A stretch of DNA of 64,000 bases. Source: Fundicoccus sp052116145 (lineage in GTDB: Bacteria; Bacillota; Bacilli; Lactobacillales; Aerococcaceae). Under the pieces are notes generated by a model. The model was not told where the DNA came from. It made no database searches and saw only the letters and a list, made by a program, of their open reading frames with translations. Positions 24,425 to 32,361 of this stretch are shown here, piece by piece. The position numbers and the translations under genes were made by a program. The DNA lies in contig NZ_JBQKLQ010000003.1 of the NCBI RefSeq assembly GCF_052116145.1, positions 186,001-250,000 on the forward strand. Reading direction: 5' to 3'. The stretch's first letter is position 1, and each line of letters begins with the position of its first letter.

Positions 24425-25900
24425 TTATCTTGAATAGTTAGGCGCTTCTTTGGTTATGTTTACATCATGCGGATGTGACTCAATCAAGCCAGCACCACTC
24501 ATACGGATAAATTGTGCTTCATCGCGTAATGCTTTCAAGTCAGCTGAACCTGTATAACCCATACCTGAACGAATACCACCAACCATTTGGAAAATAATAT
24601 CTGTGACGCTTCCTTTGTATGGAACGCGCCCTTCAATACCTTCTGGTACCATTTTCTTCGCTTCGTTTTTAGATTGAAAGTAGCGATCGCTAGAACCAGC
24701 TTCCATCGCTGCTAAACTTCCCATCCCGCGATAAGATTTAAAACGACGGCCTTGATAAATTTCAAAATCACCAGGAGACTCGTCTGTTCCTGCTAACATA
24801 CTCCCTAGCATAGCGGCGTGCCCCCCTGCTGCTAAAGCCTTCACGATATCACCAGAATACTTAATCCCACCATCCGCAATAATCGTCTTGCCATATTCCT
24901 TGGCTGCTGATGCACATTCATAAATTGCAGTTAATTGTGGCACACCAACACCTGCAACTACACGGGTTGTACAGATTGATCCAGGACCAATCCCCACTTT
25001 TACCACATCAACACCCACTTCAAATAATTCACGTGTCGCTTGCGCTGTGGCAACGTTCCCTGCGATAATCGTTACATCTGGATAAGTTTCGCGAATTTCT
25101 TTGATTTTACGAATTACACCTGCACTATGACCGTGAGCAGTATCCACAACAATCGCATCTACTTGCTCTTGAATTAAAGCCTCCGCACGTTCGAAAGTAT
25201 CGGATGTTACACCAATCGCTGCAGCAACCAATAAACGACCGTGTTCATCTTTAGCTGAATGAGGGAATTGAATGACCTTTTCAATATCTTTAATCGTAAT
25301 TAAACCTGATAATCTACCCTCTGTGTCAACAATTGGCAATTTCTCGATTCGATGACGGTGTAAAATTTCTTTCGCTTCTTCTAAAGAGGTTCCAATTGGT
25401 GCAGTTACTAAGTTATCTTGAGTCATCACTTCTTCAATTGGCGAAGTAAAGTTTGTGACAAATCGCATATCACGGTTAGTAATAATACCTACTAATAATT
25501 TATCTTCAAAACTTTTCACGATTGGCACTCCACTAATACGATAGCGTGACATCAATTCTTCTGCATCATGAACCGTGTGATTAGGCGTTAAATAGAAAGG
25601 ATCAAGAATAACACCATTTTCTGAACGTTTTACTTTTTTTACTTCATGCGCTTGTTGTTCAATTGACATGTTTTTGTGAATAACACCTAAACCACCTTGT
25701 CTAGCCATCGCAATCGCCATATCAGCATCAGTGACCGTATCCATACTTGCACTAATAATTGGAATATTTAACCTTAAGTTGGGAGATAGTTCTACTGAAA
25801 GATCTACATCATTTGGCAACACTTCACTTTTCGCTGGCACTAATAATACATCATCAAATGTGTAACCTTCTCGAACAAACTTTGTTTCCCATGCAGTCAT
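24425..25900 (-). CDS. guaB: Inosine-5'-monophosphate dehydrogenase
   Basis: The 491-residue enzyme oxidises IMP to XMP, the first step to GMP. It has YTFDDVLLVPAKSEVLP at the start, two CBS domains at about residues 90-200, the IMP and catalytic loop VGIGPGSICTTRVVAGVG with the active-site Cys, and GGIRSGMGYTGS. AGGAGG lies 8 bases before the ATG at 25900, which I prefer over an upstream ATG. The long upstream region carries three CGAACAT motifs similar to PurR boxes. Confidence 0.97.
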   Translation of the reverse strand: MTAWETKFVREGYTFDDVLLVPAKSEVLPNDVDLSVELSPNLRLNIPIISASMDTVTDADMAIAMARQGGLGVIHKNMSIEQQAHEVKKVKRSENGVILDPFYLTPNHTVHDAEELMSRYRISGVPIVKSFEDKLLVGIITNRDMRFVTNFTSPIEEVMTQDNLVTAPIGTSLEEAKEILHRHRIEKLPIVDTEGRLSGLITIKDIEKVIQFPHSAKDEHGRLLVAAAIGVTSDTFERAEALIQEQVDAIVVDTAHGHSAGVIRKIKEIRETYPDVTIIAGNVATAQATRELFEVGVDVVKVGIGPGSICTTRVVAGVGVPQLTAIYECASAAKEYGKTIIADGGIKYSGDIVKALAAGGHAAMLGSMLAGTDESPGDFEIYQGRRFKSYRGMGSLAAMEAGSSDRYFQSKNEAKKMVPEGIEGRVPYKGSVTDIIFQMVGGIRSGMGYTGSADLKALRDEAQFIRMSGAGLIESHPHDVNITKEAPNYSR

Positions 25901-26029
25901 TTGCACGCCTCCTAATTTTTTTTGAATATATTTTTACTAAGTTATCATTTTACCGACCGACATGCAAGTAAAATATGAACATTATAAATCCCTCATCAAA
26001 CTCTTGGCTTTAGCAATCATCGACACAAC

Positions 26030-26180
26030 GATGTTCGTCACACAAATTAATTTTAGGTAAAATAAAAACACGAACATTCAGACAGATATCCTTCGTCAAT
26101 CATCTTTAAATTTCAGATTGAGAGAATTCTGATAAAGGGCATAAGATTACAGACAATTGCCTCACTAGAATGTTCGTGTT
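26030..26180. promoter_or_regulatory. PurBox-like motifs and 13-bp inverted repeat upstream of guaB
   Basis: The arms AACACGAACATTC (26067-26079) and GAATGTTCGTGTT (26168-26180) are perfect complements 88 bases apart. A third related motif, GATGTTCGTCACA, starts at 26030. Each contains CGAACAT, the core of the Gram-positive PurBox (AWWWCCGAACWWT). On the minus strand the inner arm is followed by a T-rich tract, so the repeat could also be a terminator or the closing stem of a structured leader. The rest of 25901-26202 shows nothing else. Confidence 0.55.
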
Positions 26181-26202
26181 ATAAAATAATATTTACTTAA
26201 AT

Positions 26203-27045
26203 TTAAAATACGCCACCGACAATGTTATAACGTTTCTTCAAGTAGAAACGTAAGCCAAATGTCGCCGCTCCGATAACCATATAAACCATTGGAGGGAAAA
26301 TAGGGTTAATAACTGATGGTATAAAGGCTGCGGATAGGGTCACTACTGCCACCCAAACAATCATCCATAGTGAGGATACTCCGAAATATTTGAAGTAACC
26401 TTTTTTACCTTTTGGTGCTTCCATATTAGGCATTACTTTTGACGTTTGAAGCATCGCCCAACCGGCTACTAAGTAATTCAAGATTAAAGTGATTAGTCCC
26501 ATAGATAAGACCGCTTCAGGTTGCTCAGCATTTGCATTCATCATAGACAGTCCCACGATAAAAGTGAAAACTGATCCTAAGATTAAGCCACCATCCAAAG
26601 CAATTTGCCAATCAGGTGAACGAGTCACTTCTGTTTGATCTTGAAAATTCTGATTTAAAATTGACGTTGCACATTCAGTCGGCGTGCCGTAAATTTGACG
26701 AGCCGTTTGTCCTACTTGTTGGCCTTCAATTAAAGTTTCTAACATTTCTGTGTAAATGGGCATTTTAACCGTTTCAGTCAAGCCGCCATCCGTTAGTTTC
26801 TTATCAATGGATACTAAGAATTGTTGACTTCTTTTCGTCAATTGATTAAATTCATCCCACTCTAATCCAGGTAAAGGATTAACAGCGACTGGGGCAACTG
26901 GACTGACTTGAGTCGTTTCTACAACGTTAGCATTAGTCTCAACTTTCGTCCCAGTACTTGCTTTAATCGCATCTTTAGCTGCTTGAATTTTATCTGCTTC
27001 GTTTGGATCTACAATGGGGGTATTTTTTTCAGTTTCTTTACTCAT
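26203..27045 (-). CDS. DUF1129 family membrane protein
   Basis: The 280-residue protein has a charged, Val/Thr-rich N-terminal region (residues 1-55), a conserved cytoplasmic block (LTKRSQQFLVSIDKKL and GQTARQIYGTPTEC), and four to five membrane segments in the C-terminal half. This is the DUF1129 layout common in lactic acid bacteria; its function is unknown. AGAGGAC precedes the start. It follows ychF by 15 bases and is probably its operon partner. Confidence 0.85.
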   Translation of the reverse strand: MSKETEKNTPIVDPNEADKIQAAKDAIKASTGTKVETNANVVETTQVSPVAPVAVNPLPGLEWDEFNQLTKRSQQFLVSIDKKLTDGGLTETVKMPIYTEMLETLIEGQQVGQTARQIYGTPTECATSILNQNFQDQTEVTRSPDWQIALDGGLILGSVFTFIVGLSMMNANAEQPEAVLSMGLITLILNYLVAGWAMLQTSKVMPNMEAPKGKKGYFKYFGVSSLWMIVWVAVVTLSAAFIPSVINPIFPPMVYMVIGAATFGLRFYLKKRYNIVGGVF

Positions 27046-27060
27046 AAATTATGTCCTCTC

Positions 27061-28161
27061 TTAAACGTTAAAGCGGAATAACATAATATCGCCATCTTGA
27101 ACGACATAGTCTTTACCTTCTGAACGCACACGGCCATGTTCTTTGGCTACAGCCATACTTTGATGAGTGACTAAGTCATCATAAGAAACAGTTTCCGCAC
27201 GGATAAAGCCACGTTCGAAATCTGAATGGATAATACCAGCAGCTTGAGGCGCTTTGATTCCTTGAACAAATGTCCAAGCACGAACTTCTTGCTCACCAGC
27301 TGTAAAGTAAGTCGCCAGGCCTAATAGAGAGTAAACATGTTGAATTAGACGATCTAAACCAGACGCTTCAATTCCAAAGTCCTCTAAGAAAATGGCTTTT
27401 TCTTCATCATCAAGTTCAGCAATCTCTTCTTCAAGACGTGCACATACCGGCACTACTTCTGCGCCTTGACTTGCTGCAAGCTCACGCACCTGTGCTAAGT
27501 ATGGATTATCGCTTGAGTCAGTCACTTCGTCTTCGCCAATATTCGCTACATATAACATTTTCTTGCGTGTTAATAAGAATAGGTTACGAACATAAGGTAA
27601 TTGAGCATCGTAAAACTCAAGTGAATTGGCCATTTGATCATTTTCCAATGCGACTTTAAGTTTTTCTAAAACTTCCATTTCAGCAACTGCTTCTTTATCT
27701 TTTGTACGGGCTAATTTACCAACACGAGCCATTCTTTTTTCAATCGTTTCTAAGTCAGCTAAGATAAGCTCTAAGTTAATTGTTTCAATATCTGAAATTG
27801 GATCAACTTTACCCGATACGTGAGTAATGTTACCGTCATCGAAACAACGAACAACGTGACAAATCGCATCGACTTGACGAATGTGGCTTAAAAATTTATT
27901 CCCTAAACCTTCACCACGGCTAGCACCTTTTACGATTCCAGCGATATCTGTAAATTCAATCGTAGTTGGAATTGTTTTTTTAGGTTTAACTAATTTAGTG
28001 ATTTCATTTAAACGTTGGTCTGGTACTTCTACCACACCAACGTTAGGATCGATAGTGGCAAAAGGATAGTTCGCAGCTTCAACGCCTGCTTTTGTAATTG
28101 CATTAAAAAGTGTTGATTTCCCAACGTTTGGAAGACCAACGATTCCTGCTGTTAATGACAT
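27061..28161 (-). CDS. ychF: Ribosome-associated ATPase YchF
   Basis: The 366-residue protein is the universal OLA1/YchF P-loop ATPase, linked to the ribosome and to stress responses. It shows GLPNVGKSTLFNAIT (P-loop), NYPFATIDPNVGVV, FTDIAGIVKGASRGEGLGNKF-type G3 block, and the C-terminal TGS-like region with FERGFIRAETVSYDDL and GKDYVVQDGDIMLFRFNV. I took the ATG at 28161 rather than the GTG three codons earlier. It heads a run with the DUF1129 gene. Confidence 0.95.
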   Translation of the reverse strand: MSLTAGIVGLPNVGKSTLFNAITKAGVEAANYPFATIDPNVGVVEVPDQRLNEITKLVKPKKTIPTTIEFTDIAGIVKGASRGEGLGNKFLSHIRQVDAICHVVRCFDDGNITHVSGKVDPISDIETINLELILADLETIEKRMARVGKLARTKDKEAVAEMEVLEKLKVALENDQMANSLEFYDAQLPYVRNLFLLTRKKMLYVANIGEDEVTDSSDNPYLAQVRELAASQGAEVVPVCARLEEEIAELDDEEKAIFLEDFGIEASGLDRLIQHVYSLLGLATYFTAGEQEVRAWTFVQGIKAPQAAGIIHSDFERGFIRAETVSYDDLVTHQSMAVAKEHGRVRSEGKDYVVQDGDIMLFRFNV

Positions 28162-28223
28162 AGGTGGCACTCTCTTTCTTCTGTAAAAATTCTATTTATG
28201 TTAATAGTTTCAAACGGTTGTTA

Positions 28224-28421
28224 CTAGTTTTCTTCGTGTTTCACAAGTATTTTTTTCATTTTCTTTTCAAAATCACGGCGTGTCATTGTGACAACATGTC
28301 CACAATTCTCACATTTAATACGGATATCCATTCCCATACGTACGATTTGCCAGCGATTAGTTTGACAGGCATGAGGCTTGCGCATTTCAACAGTATCAAA
28401 TTTATCGTATTTTTTTTCCAT
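28224..28421 (-). CDS. DUF951 family protein
   Basis: The 65-residue protein has a conserved VEMRKPHACQTNRWQIVRMG block followed by CENCGHVVTMTRRDFEKKMKK-type zinc-ribbon-like cysteines. It matches the short DUF951 proteins found between parB and ychF in many Firmicutes. Its role is unknown; the basic C-terminus and CxxC suggest nucleic-acid binding. GGAGGAAG precedes the ATG. Confidence 0.9.
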   Translation of the reverse strand: MEKKYDKFDTVEMRKPHACQTNRWQIVRMGMDIRIKCENCGHVVTMTRRDFEKKMKKILVKHEEN

Positions 28422-28460
28422 CTTGCTTCCTCCAATAAAGTAATGTCAGATTGTAACGCA

Positions 28461-29345
28461 TCACAACTGAATGTCTAACATCTCCAGAATACGGATTAAA
28501 TCTGATTGAGATAAGAACTCAATTTCGATTTTTCCTTTATCCCCCTTTTGATTAATTGAAGCACCTGTTCCAAAGCGTTCTTGCATTTGATGTTCAATTT
28601 CGACGATATGAGGAGCTTTGGCAACTTTATCAGTTTTTTCATTTTTCTTCGGTTGAATCGGCATTTGTTGATTGTATTGTTGCACAAGTTCTTCCAATTG
28701 TCTAACGGTTAAATGCTCTCTTACAACCTTTTCAGCGACTGGTATCATTTGGCTTTTGTCTTTTAATCCTAGTATGGTTCTTGCTTGACCCATTGACATT
28801 TTTTCCTCTGTTACCATTTGCTTGATTTCTTCTGGAAGTGTTAATAAACGAAGATAGTTCGCGATGTAGGGACGACTCTTGCCCATACGATCGGCTACTT
28901 CGGCTTGAGTTAAATTTAATTTATCCATCAGCATGCTGTATGCTTCAGCTTCTTCTAAAGGACTTAAATCTTCCCTTTGTAAGTTTTCAACGACCGCAAT
29001 TTCAATCATTCTTTCTTCGTCTAACTGACGAACAATTGCTGGTATCGTTGTTTTACCTGCTAAACGACTCGCACGAACACGTCGCTCACCTGCAATCAAT
29101 TCATAACCTTTAATCATTGATTTACGCAAGATAACTGGTTGGAATACACCACTTTGTTTGATTGATTCGCCTAATTCTTGTAAGGCAATCTTATCAAAAT
29201 GTTTACGTGGTTGATAAGGATTAGGTCGAATTTGGTCTAAAGGAATATCTTCGACGATTTCATTATCTGTCGGAGTTTCTTCGTAAGCTGTAAATAAAGC
29301 TTCCATTCCACGACCTAAACCTGTTTTTTTAGGTTTATTCGCCAC
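28461..29345 (-). CDS. parB: Chromosome partitioning protein ParB (Spo0J)
   Basis: The 294-residue protein loads at parS sites and organises the origin. It has GLGRGMEALF at the N-terminus, the CTPase and ParB box blocks LDQIRPNPYQPRKHFD and YELIAGERRVRASRLAG, the helix-turn-helix LTQAEVADRMGKSRPYIANY, and a C-terminal dimer region. The start is GTG, overlapping parA by 11 bases. The C-terminal block VEIEHQMQERFGT is Spo0J-like. No separate noc gene is present. Confidence 0.95.
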   Translation of the reverse strand: MANKPKKTGLGRGMEALFTAYEETPTDNEIVEDIPLDQIRPNPYQPRKHFDKIALQELGESIKQSGVFQPVILRKSMIKGYELIAGERRVRASRLAGKTTIPAIVRQLDEERMIEIAVVENLQREDLSPLEEAEAYSMLMDKLNLTQAEVADRMGKSRPYIANYLRLLTLPEEIKQMVTEEKMSMGQARTILGLKDKSQMIPVAEKVVREHLTVRQLEELVQQYNQQMPIQPKKNEKTDKVAKAPHIVEIEHQMQERFGTGASINQKGDKGKIEIEFLSQSDLIRILEMLDIQL

Positions 29346-30099
29346 TCGAAATCACTTCCTTTGCTAAATCTAAGTACATTTCAGCGCCACGAGAACGTGG
29401 ATCATAATCTAACACTGACTGGCCGTAAGAAGGTGCTTCTGATAAACGAATGTTACGTGAAATAATCGTTTTATACACTTTTTCTCGGAAATATTTACGT
29501 ACTTCTTCAACAACCTCATAGCCTAGATTGGTACGGGCGTCTAACATCGTAATCAGAACACCTTCAATTCTAAATTGTCGGTTATAGCTTTTTTGAACGA
29601 GACGAATTGTATTCAATAACTGGCTCAAACCTTCCAAGGCATAATATTCTGCTTGAACAGGAATCAATATCGTATCACTCGCTGTAAAAGCATTGATTGA
29701 TAATTGCCCTAAAGAAGGCGGACAATCCACAAGAATATAATCATATTTATCGCGGATTGGATTAACGGCTTCTTTCAAACGTAATTCACGGTCTTTAACG
29801 TTAACGAGTTCCAATTCTGCTGCAGCTAAAGAAATAGTAGAAGGAACAATATCTAGGTTTTCGCTTGATGTTGGTAGAATACAATTTTCAAGCGGCTCTT
29901 GATCGACTAAAATCTCATACAGACTCTTGTTCACTTGACCACGCTCGACGCCTAATCCACTCGTTGCATTACCTTGTGAATCAGAATCGATAATTAGCAC
30001 TTTTTTGCCTAATTGTGCTAGGGCAGCTCCTAAATTGACTGTAGTTGTTGTTTTACCTACGCCACCTTTTTGGTTTCCGATCGAAATCATTTTCCCCAT
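29335..30099 (-). CDS. parA: Chromosome partitioning ATPase ParA (Soj)
   Basis: The 254-residue ATPase has the deviant Walker A KGGVGKTTTTVNLG near the N-terminus, DSDSQGNATSGLG, VDCPPSLGQLSINA and the C-terminal NIRLSEAPSYGQSVLDYDP block. This is a chromosomal Soj-type protein that also affects DnaA activity in Bacillus. GGGAGGATA precedes the ATG, and rsmG lies 20 bases upstream in the same operon. Confidence 0.96.
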   Translation of the reverse strand: MGKMISIGNQKGGVGKTTTTVNLGAALAQLGKKVLIIDSDSQGNATSGLGVERGQVNKSLYEILVDQEPLENCILPTSSENLDIVPSTISLAAAELELVNVKDRELRLKEAVNPIRDKYDYILVDCPPSLGQLSINAFTASDTILIPVQAEYYALEGLSQLLNTIRLVQKSYNRQFRIEGVLITMLDARTNLGYEVVEEVRKYFREKVYKTIISRNIRLSEAPSYGQSVLDYDPRSRGAEMYLDLAKEVISSGE

Positions 30100-30119
30100 G
30101 CTGTATCCTCCCTAACTTA

Positions 30120-30839
30120 TTAAATAATTGGTTGTTTGGCTGGTTTACCAGCTTTTCTTGGATATTTCTTTGGTGTATCAAGTGTTTTTCTAATCAATAG
30201 AATCGTGCGTTCACTCTCTTCTATCGGTAATAACTCACTTGCCTGTTGTTCAAACTTCGCCCCAAGCACAGTGAGTGCTTTTCGAGCATGTTCGATTTCT
30301 TCATCTGCTTTTGCACCTTTTAACACTAGGAAACTTCCACCTTTTTTAACAAGTGGTAAGCAAAATTCACTTAGAACGTTTAACGCTGCGACGGCTCTGG
30401 CAGTAACGACATCAAACTGACCGCGATACTGTGGATTTTGTCCAACATCTTCAGCACGCCCGTGAACACATTGCACGTCACTTAAGCCTAAAGCACTCAC
30501 TAATTCTTCTAAAAAGATGATACGTTTATTTAATGAATCAACAATGGTGACCTTTAATTCAGGATGTACTATTTTTAGAGGTATACTTGGAAAGCCAGCT
30601 CCTGCTCCTACATCACATAAACTCACGGCATAGCTTTCTAATGGCATCATCCATAATGGCATTAAACTATCATAAAAATGCTTTAAAAAGACTTCTTTTT
30701 TCTCCGTAATAGCTGTTAAATTAATTTTCTGATTCCATTCAACCAGTAACTCATAATACAGTTCAAATTGGTTAACTTGCTCAGGAGTAAGAGTGATTCC
30801 ATGCTCGCTTAAAGCTTGGACAAATTCTTCAGTTGTCAT
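30120..30839 (-). CDS. rsmG: 16S rRNA m7G527 methyltransferase
   Basis: The 239-residue enzyme methylates G527 of 16S rRNA with S-adenosylmethionine. It has LLVEWNQKINLTAI, the SAM-binding block LCDVGAGAGFPSIPLKI, VDSLNKRIIFLEEL, and VTARAVAALNVLSEFCLPLV. A basic C-terminal tail (TPKKYPRKAGKPAKQP) is typical. It heads the rsmG-parA-parB operon; in many relatives it directly follows mnmG, but here more than 11 kb separates them. Confidence 0.96.
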   Translation of the reverse strand: MTTEEFVQALSEHGITLTPEQVNQFELYYELLVEWNQKINLTAITEKKEVFLKHFYDSLMPLWMMPLESYAVSLCDVGAGAGFPSIPLKIVHPELKVTIVDSLNKRIIFLEELVSALGLSDVQCVHGRAEDVGQNPQYRGQFDVVTARAVAALNVLSEFCLPLVKKGGSFLVLKGAKADEEIEHARKALTVLGAKFEQQASELLPIEESERTILLIRKTLDTPKKYPRKAGKPAKQPII

Positions 30840-30868
30840 GATGACAGCCCCTTATTTTACATATTTTC

Positions 30869-30890
30869 TGTGAAACAAGAATGTTTCACA
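30869..30890. repeat. Everted parS-like inverted repeat upstream of rsmG
   Basis: TGTGAAACA and TGTTTCACA are complementary 9-base arms four bases apart. They contain the two halves of parS (TGTTTCAC and GTGAAACA) in the reverse order. It lies 30 bases before rsmG. Confidence 0.5.
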
Positions 30891-31098
30891 CACCTTTATA
30901 CTTTACCCGAAAACTAGCTCAATAGCAATGAAATCTCTACATTTTTTAAAGGAAAAGACTTGTATTTAAAAGCAACAGAAACCTTTATTTCTGTAGCTCT
31001 CGTGCTCCTACCTAAGTGGTCAATTCTTTAAAAGTTGAAGGAGGTTTTCACAATCGTTCACCAAAGCCTATCATCAATTTATTTACCTTTTCTAAGCC

Positions 31099-31124
31099 AA
31101 AAAAGAAGCCTCGAAAGAGACTCC
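31099..31124 (-). terminator. Terminator of the secreted protein gene
   Basis: On the minus strand GGAGTCTC pairs with GAGGCTTC (two G-U pairs) around TTTC, followed by six T. It lies 125 bases after the stop codon. Confidence 0.7.
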
Positions 31125-31249
31125 TTTATGTGAATCAGAATGCTATTCTTTAGAATGCAGTTAGATCTAGTGCAAGGGCTGTCTATCAATTTCTAAACAA
31201 ATAAATCTAGAAAGCTTCCTTGAGCTTATGTTGTTTATCAACCTTATCC

Positions 31250-32224
31250 TCATTGCGAAATGATAATAGCTTCTTGCTTTTCTCTTTCGATGACTGCTTG
31301 TTGGTAGTCTGCTCGAAGGCTTGTTAATTCAACCTGTAAAGCTTCCATAATCACCGGCAATTGAGTTTCAATGTTAACTTCATTACTAGCACCTTCAGCT
31401 AACGTTTCTTTTCTTAGTCTTTCATAAGTTGCCCATAACTTTGCTGGCCCCGCTTGATTTATTTCTTCATAGGTTAAGCCGTTTCGTTTCATTAATTCTT
31501 CCACTAATGCTTGATAATCCTTAATGTCAGCTTGAGCAAGTAAAGATAATTCAGGGTAATGAGCTTGCAAGCCTTTGTATAAATATAAACTTAACGCTTC
31601 ATTTTCTAACTCATTTAACTGGGCGGCTTCCCATAAATCTAACAAAATTTGAGAATTAATCGCAGCTAATTGTAATCTGTTAATGGGTAGTTGTTCAACC
31701 AATTGAGTTTTTAATTGCTGAACTAATTCAGCTTCTTTATTTCTTTTATAAATTAGCGTTGAACTGGTGGAAAGCTGATCATTTTGTTCGTCATATGCTA
31801 AAGTAAAGGGCGCTTGATTATCAGGCAAATTATTTTCTCCGTATCGTTCAATGAAGGCATTAATATCCCAAACTAAAGCGTAGCTTTTTGTCGCATTAGG
31901 ATTCGCCATGAGGGGGGAGTCTTGTTGGATTTGTGTCACGATATTATCGTAATAGACACTACCAGTCTCTTGTGTATGAACGGATAATTGAGAACCGTAC
32001 AGCGTTAAAGTCTGGGCAGTACCATCTGATTTTGTCACTTCCCACACACCTTCTATTTCCTCAGGGAAACCTTGATGTGATTGTGTCTCATGATTTTGAT
32101 TGTTTCTTTCTTTGGCTAGAATATCCTCTGGAAGTTGCCATGAATTCGTTTCTTGCTTTGACACAGCTAATACTATCACCGAGGCTAAAAGTAAGGCTGT
32201 AAAAATTGTTCTAATTTTGCGCAT
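31250..32224 (-). CDS. Secreted hypothetical protein
   Basis: The 324-residue protein has an N-terminal export signal (IRTIFTALLLASVIVLAV) without a lipobox cysteine. A beta-rich part follows (GVWEVTKSDGTAQTLTLYGS and DNIVTQIQQDSPLM), then a mostly helical, Gln/Glu/Leu-rich half with likely coiled coil from about residue 170 to the end. It is monocistronic, with a possible terminator downstream. I do not recognise the family; a surface role is only implied by the signal. Confidence 0.75.
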   Translation of the reverse strand: MRKIRTIFTALLLASVIVLAVSKQETNSWQLPEDILAKERNNQNHETQSHQGFPEEIEGVWEVTKSDGTAQTLTLYGSQLSVHTQETGSVYYDNIVTQIQQDSPLMANPNATKSYALVWDINAFIERYGENNLPDNQAPFTLAYDEQNDQLSTSSTLIYKRNKEAELVQQLKTQLVEQLPINRLQLAAINSQILLDLWEAAQLNELENEALSLYLYKGLQAHYPELSLLAQADIKDYQALVEELMKRNGLTYEEINQAGPAKLWATYERLRKETLAEGASNEVNIETQLPVIMEALQVELTSLRADYQQAVIEREKQEAIIISQ

Positions 32225-32310
32225 GACAATCCTCCTTATACTTGTTAAATGTTAATTTATCAGAAAAATATGACGAAAGTGTGAATTTAAGGCAATAAAA
32301 TCTAAACATC

Positions 32311-32356
32311 AATAAAGCGTCACTTGGCTGTAATATTTGCCATGTGACGCTTTATT
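32311..32356. terminator. Bidirectional terminator after the ABC exporter genes
   Basis: AATAAAGCGTCAC (32311-32323) and GTGACGCTTTATT (32344-32356) are perfect complements, extended by TTGGC/GCCA. It lies just after the stop of the second exporter gene. Confidence 0.9.
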
Positions 32357-32361
32357 AAAAC

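Larger units (their letters stand above)
30840..31249. other. Intergenic region upstream of rsmG
   Basis: This 410-base stretch has no plausible gene. It holds the inverted repeat at 30869-30890 and the terminator of the secreted protein gene at 31099-31124; I see nothing more in it. Confidence 0.6.

Noticed and set aside
26067..26180. Guanine or xanthine riboswitch in the guaB leader
   Set aside because: The conserved purine riboswitch loop sequences are absent; CGAACAT motifs fit PurR sites better.
28236..28246. TGTTTCAC half-site inside the DUF951 gene as parS
   Set aside because: Only one half of the 16-base palindrome is present.
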